64,000 nucleotides of DNA, taken from Coffea arabica. Its lineage: Eukaryota > Streptophyta > Magnoliopsida > Gentianales > Rubiaceae. Both the position numbers and the translations under genes were made by a program. Below the pieces are notes generated by a model. It had not been told where the DNA came from, did not search any database, and saw only the letters and a program-made list of their open reading frames with translations. This document shows, piece by piece, positions 9,622 to 21,600 of the stretch. How positions within the stretch are numbered: the first letter of the stretch is position 1; every line of letters starts with the position of its first letter. The stretch lies in NCBI RefSeq assembly GCF_036785885.1, contig NC_092312.1, forward strand, positions 13,534,001 through 13,598,000, in the 5' to 3' direction.

Positions 9622-12600
9622 ATGGAATCAATTAATATTGTAGTTGATGACAACGTAGAGGCTCCAGAGCAGTGTAAGTTTTGAGTATCTTTCCTTCTCA
9701 TTGATTTGCACCAATATAAAAAGAAAAAATCGAACTGTTCCTCTTTTTTTTTTTTTCCCTTCTAGTTTGATAGTTGTTACCAATTCCTTTTTTTTTTTTT
9801 TAATAATTGGTTTCATCTGAATGAATAGGTGATCAAGCATATGAGGAGGAACAGATGCAGTATGTCCCTCGGGAATTGGTTGGTCGTCCTGGGAATGATT
9901 CTGAGATATTGTATCATTGCTACCTAATTGCTCTTCAGCCTGATTTTAGTTGCAACACCATGCCTCACGATATTTTGCTTGCTACAAGGCTTGAATTTGA
10001 TGCTGAGACTCTGGATTTTGAGTTAGACGTGCCCAGAGGCAGCTTAAAGATACGAATGAAATATGTTAGACATATTAAACTAACGTCTGAAGAGGTAAAT
10101 ATATAAAATGACAATGCCAAAATAATTATTCCTGTCACATATTAACTAAAAAGACAAATAATTCAGTCCTATTTTGATCATGAAACATCTTTATCTTTTG
10201 CCAGGTTCTTCTTTGTCAGAAGTTCCAAGTCACACTTTTTAGGCTGCTTATTGATCAAAATCAGAACAAGCTGCAAGAAGCATTGAGCGGATCAAACGAG
10301 AACATTGAACATGCTTTCCTTGATTATCTTCTGATTCCATCTACAGGCTCGCGTGAAAATCCATCAATTGATTGGACGTGTGTCAGATCTGTTCTATATC
10401 CTCAGGAAACCATATCAGATAAGCATATGGATTGTTGTTCTAATAGAGTTCAAGGCCGTTATGTGCACACAAAAAATGGCTTGATCTGCTGCTGCAAATT
10501 GCAGAATTCTTTGGTAGTGACTCCTCATAACGGTATCATATATTGCACTACTGATACTTTGGATGATTTGAACAGCAATTCGTTGCTAATGCTGAGAAAA
10601 GGGGGATCTGTTACTTATAAAGCATACTTTGCGAAACAGTATGTAACAACTAAATTTTCATATGCAAATTTTGTAGTTTAAAGTCAAGGTTAAGCGTGAT
10701 AATGTCACTGCAGGCATGGCATCACATTGTGCTTCGACGGAGAACCATTTATTAAAGGAAAACATCTGTTTATGGTGCAGAACTTTCTTCTGGGATGTAG
10801 GAATCAAAAGACAAAAGGTTAGTGAATCATTTAGCTACAATTTAGATTTTGCTCTACGTCTGTACTTGTTTTATGTTTATTGAAGTGCCTCAAAGGAACT
10901 TGTAAAGCACAAATTTTGTAGTCTATAATCTCAACACTAAGGGTTAAATAAGGCAATTAGCCTGTTCACGGCTATCAAAATTTAATGCCTACTCCAGCTT
11001 GAGAGAATTTGGAACCAAGCTTCTTTTTGTTGCTTCATTTGCAGATGTTGCTTGCTGTGGACCTAAAGATGTCATTCAATGACCAAAAGAATATTCTTTC
11101 ATTCAATTTTAATTGAGCTATGAATTTCATTGAGAAGTTCAACATCCCCTGCTGTTAGACATCTCCTTATCTTTATAGTTTTGATGTTCTAGGCTTCTAC
11201 CCTGTTGATGGATGACTAGTTCAACTGGCTAAAAGCATCTGACTGCGATGATGGCGCAGCAACATGCTCTTTCTAGTGTGATACTAGTATAAACAAAAGG
11301 AAAATAGTGACAAATAAGATAAGCTTGATATTAGATAGGATGATCTTTATGCAGAATATCTTGATACATAGCTGAAGTATGATAGAATTGCCTACTATTG
11401 CAACCATATTTTGACCAGACCAGCTGCACAGCTCTAAGTTGCTCCCCGTTTGAGTTCTCTGTTTGATTGTTCACACTCTTAAAAAGATTGTGTGATATGT
11501 CTGTACGTTACAAAGGGTTCATTGTCCGAGTTTACTCTTTGGATTTATATTTCTACAATTATGCATAACAGATTGCGCAAAATTGCAGTTTCTTATGGTT
11601 GCTGACCTTTTTCTCTTTTCCTTGTACTACTACCCTTGTAGTCCCGACTAATGCATCAGTTGAGTTGCCTCCAGAAATTTGTGAAGTGATCATGTCTCCT
11701 ATATCCATTGGTTCAGTGTCTTCCTTCTCATATGCTCCATCTATCATACAACGGATAGAGTCCTTATTAATAGCTGGCAACTTGAAAAGGATGCTAATGG
11801 CCGACTGCATGCTCAATGATATGATTCCGACCATCAAGGTTCATCCCCCTAACTGTGGCTTTGAAAATCTACTGAGAATAACAATAGCAAAGGGTATAGT
11901 TTGTGTACTTACAATAAATTTCATCGATCTTTCTTTTAGGCGGTATGTAGAAACTTTTACTAGCATGTTGCAATTGAGTTGCAGAGAACACGGCTCTCTA
12001 ACATACATTGCACATATGCTAGCTATCTCTGTGGGAAACAATATCTTCATTTCCAATAAAAATTACTGGAGAACAGCTGTTTGGAATTCCTCCATTCTAA
12101 TACCAGTTTCAATGTTTCTTGTTAAGGCTGATACAATTCCTTGTTAACTATAAACACAGGTGAACAAACTATAGGCTAGAATAATACGCGATTCCTAGCT
12201 CTGCATTATTCATATACTGTTGCAGCTAAAGCCAACCTTTTTAGCTTAATGGCAAACGAATTTGATGAGCAATATTTTGGAAAATCATTGCAATTCATTA
12301 TTGCAAAGCACAAGTACCTTTATATAAGGACATAAACTGCACTAGCAAATGAACAGTTTCACCAAACAGGATGAGGTTAGTTGTTGATCAAACCTGCATA
12401 ATTTTGTCTGCATACTAGGATTGGTTGTAACTTGTAAGCTAAAGCAAACTGGGACATAATAAAAGCCAGAAGTTCAGTTTAAATGTTTAATAAAGGGCAA
12501 ATTACACTTTACCCTCCTATGGTTTAGTGTTTTTGTACACAACTCTTCTATGATTTCAAAAGCTATGCATAACCTCTTCATGGTTTGGATTAAAAAGAGT

Positions 12601-15600
12601 CAAAGTAACAGAATTTGCAATCCATAATGGAGTCACCTAAAATATCAAAAATATCCTCATGAAAAGTTGAAAATTATTTATTAATTACATGGGGGTTATG
12701 TGTATATTTTGAAAATCATAAGTGGATCATATGATAAAATATTAAACTATAAGAGAGTTATATGGTAAAACATAAAATCATACGGGGTTAATGCGTCATA
12801 TATATGTTATCTTTATATATTTTGGTCACTTTAACTATTTTAATTTTTAAACAAGGGTAATTTAGATATTTTTAAAGGTTCGTTACGAATGATAATTACC
12901 GTCATTTTAACACTTTAATCCAAATCATGAGGGGGTTATGCATATCTTTTGAAACCATAGAGAGGTTATGTACAAAAAAATACTAAACCATAGGGGGGTA
13001 AAATGTAATTTACCCTTGAATATTTGCAATGAGCATTCATTAATTTTTTTTTTTTTTGTGGTGATTAATAGGCTTGTTTGCGAAGGACCAAAGTCGAAAC
13101 TAGTAGCTAGGAGTTGCCATATGAATATTTTGAAATTGACATACGTACATTTACGTCCATATTGCTCCTTTTGGAACTATTCTACCATGCATTTTGTAGT
13201 CAAATATTCCTGACAAATCTGATAAGACTTTCACCATTGAAGAGAATTTCAATAGATTTTCCCCGTGCTAATGTTTTTCTGCTTTTAGGTCTTAGAGGCA
13301 ATTACGACTAAAAATTGCCGAGAGAATTTTCATTTGACATCATTGGCAACCATTGGAGACTCCTTCTTGAAATATGCTACAAGTCAACAACTATTCAAGA
13401 CACATCAAAATCACAACAATGGTCTTCTTACTGAGGAGAGAACAAAAATCGTCTCCAACCTCGCACTCTGCAAGCTGGGATGCGATAAGAAGATATCGGT
13501 AAAATTTCCTTTTTTAAGTTACTGTTGTATTGTAGTGTCCATTATGAATTTTTCATAAGACAGACTGTCAGGACTCAGGAAGAAAGGTGTAAAGAAAAGT
13601 CTACACAAGGAAGAGATATGCAGTCTGGTTTGTGGTGAAATTAAGAAATTGAGTTGAACCGCAATTAATTTCAAGCTGTCTAAAATGAAAAAGGGATTAT
13701 ACTAAGAACTTGAATAGTTTGGATAGATGAAAAGTAGGAGGGAAGGTTGGTGGCATATTGTAGTTGCATCATCATTACAATATTTAATCTTTTCCACGAG
13801 AGTACCACAAAGCAGAGTTATCTACGTTTACTTCGGTTTGAAATATGAGTTCTTCTGAAAACTGGCGTTTCAAGTTTTTCCGGTTTAGATCAGGGTAATA
13901 ACCGACTTAGTGAACTCAATTTCCTATATGTATTTGATCAATTGAGGTTAGTCCCGTGTAGTTCTTTCAGCTTATAGTAACATTTGTTTTTTGTTCCATG
14001 ACTTTTGAGTGTCAGATTGTTAATTATCTTTTGAGCATCACCAATAGTGTTCTATCTCCGCCTCTTCATGGTTACATTCGTTATCCACTATATTGACTTG
14101 CTCTGCTAATTATTGCATTGAACAATATATACAATCCTTGCTTTTTTTCTCATCTGATTTCAGTTTTAAACTTCAGGGGTTTATCCGCAATGAATGTTTT
14201 GATCCTAAAACATGGAGAATTCCTGGTGATAACTCTCAAACCTATACACTGCGGGAAGAAGTGCTTTCAACTAGAACAATTGTTTATGCCAGGGAGAAAA
14301 GGATGATTAAAATTAAGACGGTTGCTGATGTAATTGAGGCCCTTATTGGTGTATTCATTTGTACGACAAGTGAAAGAGCAGCCTTAGCGTTCATGAAATG
14401 GATGGGTTTTGAAGTTGATTTCGTTTATGTTCAGTACAAAAGGCCAGTCGCCGCAAATCCAGAGAAGCTGGTTGATCTCAGATTTTTCAAGTCTCTATTG
14501 AATCAGTACTCATTCCGTGATGCTTCTCTCCTTGTTGAAGCACTTACTCATGGTTCTTACGTGCGACCCGAGAGCCCCACATCCTATAAGGTAATCTTTT
14601 CCCTTCCTTTTTCTCATGTTGTTTTGAAGGTAACCCGTTCTAATTGTTTTTTGACGAATTCATGATCTTGTTGGAGATGTCTTCATTGTTTCCTCTGTCT
14701 TGTTATCTCAACTTGATTGTGCATAGGCATGTCATTTCGGTGTGTCAAATGTTCCTGCAAAAGCGTGAAGCACTTAATTCTCGGCTGCTGAAATATCTGC
14801 AAAATGTTCCTTATCTGGCTTTAGTGTTTTTCCTCGGTATTGAATTTAGTGGTTCAAGATATATATATATTGCATCAAACAGAATCTCTTTGATGGGTTT
14901 GGTGACATTTAGTGCCATATTTCATACTTAAAGTAGTATCATTAGATGTATTTTAAGGTGGAGTTGATTAGCTATCTACAGATTTGCTAGATCACTCAAG
15001 TCTATTTGAATTACCATTTATCTTTTGGAGCCACCAGATGAAATCCGAATTGACTACCACTTTAAGAGGGGGAGTCATATTATTACTTGTTTAGTTGATC
15101 ATAGCCCCGAGATATATGCTTCTCCACGCATGACTAATCGATAAGGTGCAAAACTAGATATTACATAGGAAGGGTTTGCATGTTCTGGTTCTTCAATAGC
15201 TAGATTGCTTGCATGATCCTTATATCATGCACTAGTTTGAATTTGCCAATAGTTCCAAACTGCAGATATCACTGGCATGCCTTCTAGTAAAGATATTATT
15301 GTGGATCTTTCATGTTTACATATGTTTCCGTTTCAATGGAATTTGCAGCGTCTGGAATTTCTTGGGGATGCAGTGCTGGACTATCTCATCACCATGCATC
15401 TCCACAATGAGCATCCCAATCTGTCTTCTGGATTATTAACAGATTTAAGGTCAGCTTCTGTGAACAATGACTGCTATGCACGAACTGCAATTAGAGCTGG
15501 GCTTCATAAGCACATTCTACATGGTTCGCAAGACCTGCAGCGGCGCATTCTCGCAATTGTTGAAAATTTTGAGCAATCATCACAAGACTCGACTTTTGGG

Positions 15601-16088
15601 TGGGAGTCGGAGCCAGTAATCAAGGTATCTTTAGTATTTTAGCTGTAGCACAGTGTTGCTAATTCTTGTTGTTTCTTTGAGTAATTAGTTGCTAACAACC
15701 TCATATTTTTCAGATTCTTGCAGACATTATAGAATCTCTTGCCGGGGCAATATATGTTGATTCTGGATATGACAAAGAGGTTGTATTTCGAAGCATAAAG
15801 CCACTTCTTGAGCCTCTGGTTACCCCTGAGACTTTGAAGCTCCAACCTGTGAGGGAACTGGAGGAATTGTGTGCAAAGGAGCAATTTGTCATGAACAAGG
15901 CTGTCAGATATGAAAATGGTGAGGTATCCGTCAAGCTTGAAGTTCATGCAAATGGTGCTCCTCACAGATGTCAGCTATCTGCGGCAAACAAGGATGCAGC
16001 AGAAAAAAAAGCATCCGTGGCTATTTTGGAGATGCTAAGGGGAAATGAGTTACACCGGAGGGGCCGCACACAACCCCGCCTGTCTTGA
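9622..16088 (+). CDS. DCL2: Dicer-like 2 copy B, helicase-less, RNase IIIb intact
   Basis: Exons: 9622-9673, 9829-10094, 10205-10638, 10714-10817, 11642-11838, 13289-13498, 14177-14590, 15349-15624, 15714-16088; all phases join into 775 residues. A full plant DCL2 has about 1,400. The order is: tail of DUF283 and linker; the segment leading to PAZ (CYLIALQPDF, VLLCQKFQVTLFRLL); PAZ (RENPSIDWTCVRSV, NGIIYCT); connector with ELPPEICEVIMSPIS; RNase IIIa; RNase IIIb; one dsRBD. The N-terminal helicase is absent. RNase IIIa reads LTSLATIGD in place of LESLETLGD (two glutamates lost) but keeps ADVIE. RNase IIIb has the full LEFLGD and DIIESLAG sets. The C-terminus lacks 46 codons present in copy A, its TAG is GAG, and 13 extra codons follow to TGA. 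It may be a truncated but expressed gene with one active centre, or a decaying copy. Symbol by family resemblance. Confidence 0.8.
12493..13017. mobile_element. MITE with long terminal inverted repeats in DCL2 copy B intron
   Basis: The left end AAGGGCAAATTACACTTTACC and the right end GGGTAAAATGTAATTTACCCTT are inverted repeats that continue inward (ccatAGgag/CTATGGTTTAGT and ACTAAACCATAG). The equivalent intron of copy A has no such sequence. The target duplication is unclear: AATA-like words flank both ends but do not match over 8 bp. The ends resemble those of the palindromic element at 49,443-50,234. No coding capacity. Confidence 0.8.
13080..14105 (+). repeat. Near-identical tract shared with 1,844-2,868 (copy B side)
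   Basis: Partner of the tract in copy A. It starts about 60 bp right of the copy B MITE and runs through the RNase IIIa exon at 13,289-13,498 into the next intron. Past about 14,105 substitutions appear again (for example ctaattattgcattgaac against ctagttattgccttgagc). Confidence 0.8.
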
Positions 16089-16128
16089 GAAACAGGACAA
16101 TCAGATTGCCTTTTGGCTGGATCATACA

Positions 16129-16960
16129 CTATCAAATAGCCATTTGAACTCAAAGCTTGATCTCGCCAGTTGAAAGAATCTAGCATGCCTCTCTTGCTCA
16201 TTCAAATTGGTGATACTTCTCCATGTATCATGGGGTTTTTTTTTTTTTTTTTTTAAATAATTGTATTTTCCATTGTCTATTAAGATATGACAAGGTAAGT
16301 GTGATTTTATCTATGAGTGCTTAATGTTTAGTGTTGCATAACTTCGGAGATCATATTTTTCGGGCGCAAAATACCTCAATGACTCGCAAATTATTACGAA
16401 ATTCAGTTTTTGATCCTCTTAACTATTAACTGATAAGTTTTAACTCTCCAACTAATTAAAACATAAAATTCTAACTCTTCTGTCAACTTGAGTTGTTATG
16501 TCTAACAGAGAAAATATTTAATCAAATACTTTATTTATAACTTACTAGACTTGTAAAACAAAAAACAACTATGTGAAGAAATTATCAAATAAAACATAAA
16601 TTCTTGGATTAAAAAACTACCAAAAATGTGACTCCAATAAAACTACTAATAATTAAATAGAAATTTCTTATTTATTGTACATATTCAAAAATGCTCTTTG
16701 TATTGGATTTAGATTTTAGAGTCTTTAGTGCTATTATCCGGTTGACGGTTGTCAAAGGCATTTCGAAAGCAGAATTAAAACCCTTCTCCAAGGGTGGCTG
16801 GGTGCTTTAAATAAGAAGATTAAAAAAAAAGCGTATGTAAAAGTATCTGGTGTTTTGTCATGTGGATCGACATTTGAGTGCCAGTGTGCACGTCTACTCT
16901 TTTCTTTTTTCTTTTTTTCCAACAAACGACAACAGCTTTCATTTATATTAACACTTGATA
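16129..16960. other. Intergenic, nothing recognised
   Basis: AT-rich DNA after DCL2 copy B with a run of T at about 16,235-16,254. No plausible coding exon or element ends were seen. Confidence 0.5.
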
Positions 16961-16969
16961 GTACAAGGA

Positions 16970-17165
16970 TTAAATATTTTCATGGACGGGTATGGATAAA
17001 TTATTTAAGATACCCATACACATCCATTCATGGACGGAAATTTTGTATATGGATAAAATATTCATACCCATATATAAAAATTTAAGATACTCATACCCAT
17101 CTATTTATGAACAGATATGGATAAATTTAATTAAATAGGTTGATTTGGCACCTATACCTGTTGGG
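16970..17165. repeat. Fragment related to the hAT-like element at 42,808-43,908
   Basis: The words TACCCATACACATCCATTCATGGACGG and GGATAAATTTAATTAAATAGGTTGATTTGGCACCTATAC match the right-hand part of the 42,808-43,908 element (CATACCCATCTATTCATGGACG, GGATAAATTTAATTAAGTGGGTTGATTTACCACCTCTA). Only the 3' part is present here, so it is a relic. Confidence 0.65.
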
Positions 17166-17334
17166 AGTCCAAAATGTATTATTCATATTTAAGGCACCGG
17201 AAAGAGTTAATGTCGAAAACGTTAGGGACTACTTGTGCTATTTCCCCAAATAACTAAGTAGGTCAAAGATTGAAGTTTCGAATCGCGTAAGCAGCAAACT
17301 CCCAACAAAAAATACACAGCCGCCCCTTTCCCGC

Positions 17335-18561
17335 TAGGGGTGGGCACGGGTCGGGTACCCGCCCCTAACATGATTTGGCTGACCCGACCCTAATATATCG
17401 GATCAGCCATTTTGCGACCCTAACCCGCTCCTAATATTTTCGGGTACCCGAATAGCGGGTACCCGAAAAAAAGGGGCGGGTCATAGGGTACCCGCCCCTA
17501 AAAAAAACTATTTTTCAATAAAAAAAATTTATTTTCTACTTAATATCAACATGTTTTTCAATAAAAAAAAACATGCTTTTCCAATTAATATTGGTAGAGA
17601 TATTGTAATTAAAGTCCATACATCACCATTCTCACACATTTCATCCAATAATCAAATCGATCTCATAAATTTAGTACATATTAGAATATCTAATAGACAA
17701 AACGAAGTTTCATAATAATTTTGAGTACATCACCATTTTCACACATTTCATACTTCTACAACACAACAAACACAAGGATAATAAGTATTTGGTAACTTCC
17801 CCAAGGATAATATGGTACAAGACCGCATCTCAAATAAGTCAATTGTGAAATCAAGTTCGGAAAAGAATTGAATAGAACTAATTATTTTTGAAAAAAATAT
17901 AACAAAAAATAATGTTAAAAATCTTCCCCAACTTCTTTACATCTTTGGAATAGACCTTATGGTATTAAGGTGATGAAAAAGAAAAATAAATTTCTTACAC
18001 TAAATAAAAAGAGACAAATTAAAGAGATATAATTGCAAATGAATGACACAAATATTTTAATTATCTAGCTAACAGAAAATTGAAACTCCAAACAAAAATC
18101 TTTGATTGAATTGATGCAAGATTTGCAGGAAAGATCGATGGAGGTAGAATAAAAATAAAAAAGATGAAAGGGATGAACAATTTTTATAACAGAGTTTCAC
18201 AAATTTTTTTTTTCATTTTGTTCATGTTTCACCGAGAATATTCGCTTTCTTCAAAAAAAATGAGAAGAGTAGATCATATAGGATTAGAATATGAGGCTGC
18301 GAGCCACTTCACTTGCACTTAGAATTAAAAATTACAAAATTATAAAATGATCCCTACTTTTTTAATATTTATAAAATATACCCTGCGGGTCGGGTACCCG
18401 CGGATTTTTATTTTTCTGATCCGTATCCGTACCCGATTTTTCGGGTACCCGACCCTCATCTGCCCCGCTGAGAAAAATCGGATCGGGTATCCTATTTTTC
18501 GGATCGGATCGGATCGGATTCATCGGGTTTTCGGATCGGCGGGTTTTTTTGCCCACCCCTA
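17335..18561. mobile_element. hAT-like non-autonomous element upstream of the TFIIIC gene
   Basis: Terminal inverted repeats are TAGGGGTGGGCACGGG at the left and TTTGCCCACCCCTA at the right. The flanking 8-bp direct repeats TTTCCCGC (17,327-17,334 and 18,562-18,569) are exact, as expected for hAT insertion. The subterminal regions are GC-rich and full of GGGTACCCG and GATCGGATCGG words, while the middle is AT-rich and non-coding. No transposase frame was found. The right end lies 74 bp before the TFIIIC start codon, so the element replaces the near upstream region of that gene. Confidence 0.88.
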
Positions 18562-18569
18562 TTTCCCGC
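18562..18569 (+). promoter_or_regulatory. E2F-consensus site duplicated as a target site
   Basis: TTTCCCGC matches the E2F consensus TTTSSCGC and lies 66 bp before the TFIIIC start codon. The same eight bases at 17,327-17,334 flank the other end of the hAT-like element, so the insertion duplicated one original site. That it binds E2F is inference from the consensus only. Confidence 0.45.
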
Positions 18570-18635
18570 CTTCTACTCCTGCCTTCACCGGCCAACGCCA
18601 CCGAGAATTTCACATGGTTTAATACCTATATGCCA

Positions 18636-21600
18636 ATGGATTCCGTTGTCCACTCAGCAATAGAAGAGATATGTTCGCAAGGTGGCGGTGGGCTGAGCCT
18701 CCTAAATCTATGGCCGAGGCTCCACCAATCTCTCTCCGCCCACGGCCTCCCTCTTTGTCCAAACGTCAAGGCTGCCCTGTGGTCGAACCTCCTCAACGTT
18801 CCCGGCCTCCGATTCGAGGTCGAAGGCGACGTGTGTGATTGTCAAGATGCTTTAATCAATTCTCTTGAAAAATGTGAGCAGATGAATATGAAAATCGTCG
18901 CTTCCGAACGGCTTCGGAGTAATTTTATCGGAATTACTGATATCGAGGCCTCTGATTCTAAAATCAATGAAAAGCACCGCCGGACTCTCGAACGCCTTGC
19001 CATTGCTAGGTAAGGAGAAATAGGAATTTGGGAATTCCACTATTTCATTAATTTTTTAAAATGTTGCTTTCTTGCTTTTTTGGTGCTATCGGCGTATCTT
19101 CGACCTGTTCTCAATTGATTTTGGTGCTATCGGTGTATATTCGACCTGTTCTCAACGCTTTTTCTTTCTTCTCCAGAATCAGAGCTACAAGATACCTGCT
19201 TTTCGAATTCTGATTTTGGCTTTTCAGAAATAAGCTTTTACAAAATTCAGCATCAGTTGAGATTAAGCCCTTTTTATAGGATTTGGTTTACACTTTTATT
19301 GTTATTCTCCTAAATGGGGTACTAGAAGAATAAAGAATAGAATCCATGACGACATTAATACTTTGTTTTAACCATTTGTGTACATGAAACAAAGGACAAA
19401 TGTGTGCTACAGTATCAGTTTAAAATTTTGTTACACTACCGAGTTTGGATGCATGCCATGTATGCAAGAAGAGAATTTATAATGTGAAGAGAGTGATGTG
19501 TCAGTTTACATGCTAATAGCATTCATACACTGAAGTGAGACTTTAACCGCTTTCTCCTGGGGCAGTTGTTTAGCTGAAGGACCAAAGCCGCAGTGGCAAT
19601 GTTTTTGTGTTTTAAAATGGATAAAAAATTGGATTTTTTAGCCCTTGAAATTGTTGCTGTTTTGTTAATTTAATTTTGATTATTTAAAAGTTGAAATTTT
19701 TAGTGGAAACAATTGTAGTGCTTGCAAATTCAGAATTGGGTAGAATGAATTGAAACATGGATTGCCACGCAACTTTTGGTGTCCTACATAAGTCTTTAAA
19801 GAATGTAAGATATTTGTTCTTTAATAGCATGGGAAAATATCATGTTTGATGGTGCTTTACATGGTCCCGGAAGATAAGTTCCGTCTTCATACCTTGCGAA
19901 TACTCGAAAGAACCCTAACCCTAGTGCCTGCGATCATAGGTCGTGATAGCTAAAGTCATATGTTTCAGAACAATCACAAATCTAGGTACCCTGGATTTGA
20001 ACAGTTACCCATTGCTAGAATTGTATCAGAATGTGAGTGGTCTTTGCTTGGTATTGCAATGAACTTTGCAAGTATTTGTTTAATCGTGTATGTATTTTTA
20101 TGAAGTGCTGTTGGGCCCTTTACAATTTGCTCTAAGCTATAGAGATCTAGAGACATTAATTTAGAAAATGTGGGACCAAATTGCTTAATTTGTGTAAGTG
20201 AAGTTAAGATTTTGGACCGCTGTACAATGTCAGATCAAATCAAAAACAGGTAGTGATATTTAGTGCATTTGCAGAACTAGTGGAGTTACACAAAGTGAAC
20301 TTGCTAAGGAATTTGGTATCAAAGGAAAGGACATTTTTTACATATTGAAGGCACTGGAATGCCGAGGATTGATTTTGAAGCAGACAACGGTGGTGAAGAC
20401 TAAAGAAGCATGTGATGAAGGGCACAAAAAAACAATTTCAAATGTGGCAACCAACATGCTGCACTTATACCGTTATGGAAAGCAATTGGGATATCAACAG
20501 AGGCTTGAAATCATTAAAGAGAATATACCTTTAGTTGACAGTGATGTTGCAGATGTAACTGCTGCAAACAGTGCTGGCTTTCCCAAAGGACTTGTTAAAG
20601 AGGATGTGAATGTAAAAGACTATCTACCAGCACTAAAAGCTATTTGTGATAAACTTGAACAGGCTGATGGAAAGGTCAAGCATATTTAAATTGAGATGTT
20701 CATCCTTCTATATGTTCTCTTGTGCAGCATGACTGTGATCCGACTGTTGCCTTTCCAGGTTCTTGTCGTGTCAGATCTTAAGCAGGACCTTGGTTATCGG
20801 GGAACTTCTGGGCATAGAGCTTGGAGAAATGTATGGTCTTATTGCCTTTTTCTTTCAACTGCTTTTTTGCTTGTTTTTATAAGGGTATATTTGTTCATTC
20901 TAATTGCATCATTCTTTCCAAACTGTTGTTAGATATGTCCCAGGTTGAAAGATGCTGGTGTTGTGGAGGAATGTTTTACTAAAGTGAAAAACAAAGTAAG
21001 TAGATTTGTGGATTTAGTCTGAAGATTGAGTTCCACTTAATTCATTAGCATGAAATATCATCACTTAGCTTCAGAGTTAACTTTTATTTCACGCAATCAC
21101 TTTTTCTGTTGGTAACATTTTATACATTCTTCTTTTGGCCCTCTGTTAGAATTTTATCTTGGATTCCATGTAATAGTGGTTGTCACATCCTTTAACAAGG
21201 TGATAATGGCGTAGCTTGTGTTAGAGTATCATGAGGCTTCTCTCGAGCTGTTAAAGGAGTTTGTACAAAGTTCGAATGTTGCTTGTCGGCTGAAAGCTTA
21301 AAAGAGATCAACTTGAAGATATTCAAGTTGTTAATATTCAGACTGTTAGTTTAGTACTTGTAAATGGCTTGCACAGGTTTTGGATAATGTGATGCACATC
21401 GATGTTTTTCCCAATTTTTATGGTTTTAACGATGTTGGGCATGCTTTTGTAGCTGTATTAAGTGCTTGTTTGATGATTTAAAATTACTTGTAAGTTTGGT
21501 CAAGAAGTTGCTTTTGGCTGATTGGAATTTGTTTCCCTTGATGTGCTGTTATTTGTTTTAACATCTCTACATGTCAAAATTGTGTAGGATGTTTGAATGA

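Larger units (their letters stand above)
10834..16128 (+). repeat. Segmental duplicate B (DCL2 3' half)
   Basis: Partner of 1-5,098. It has the same exon and intron order with clear divergence in most introns and scattered codon changes. Copy B carries a 525-bp MITE (12,493-13,017) that copy A lacks, so that insertion is younger than the duplication or was lost from A. Confidence 0.9.

Noticed and set aside
11599..12147. 182-residue frame in DCL2 copy B
   Set aside because: Only its part up to 11,838 is the DCL2 exon; the rest reads into the intron through a plausible donor (CAAG|GTTCAT), and the next exon joins in phase.
18347..18622. Overlapping 83-91-residue frames on both strands
   Set aside because: They lie in the subterminal repeats (GGGTACCC, GATCGG) of the hAT-like element, and the open frames reflect that repeat composition.
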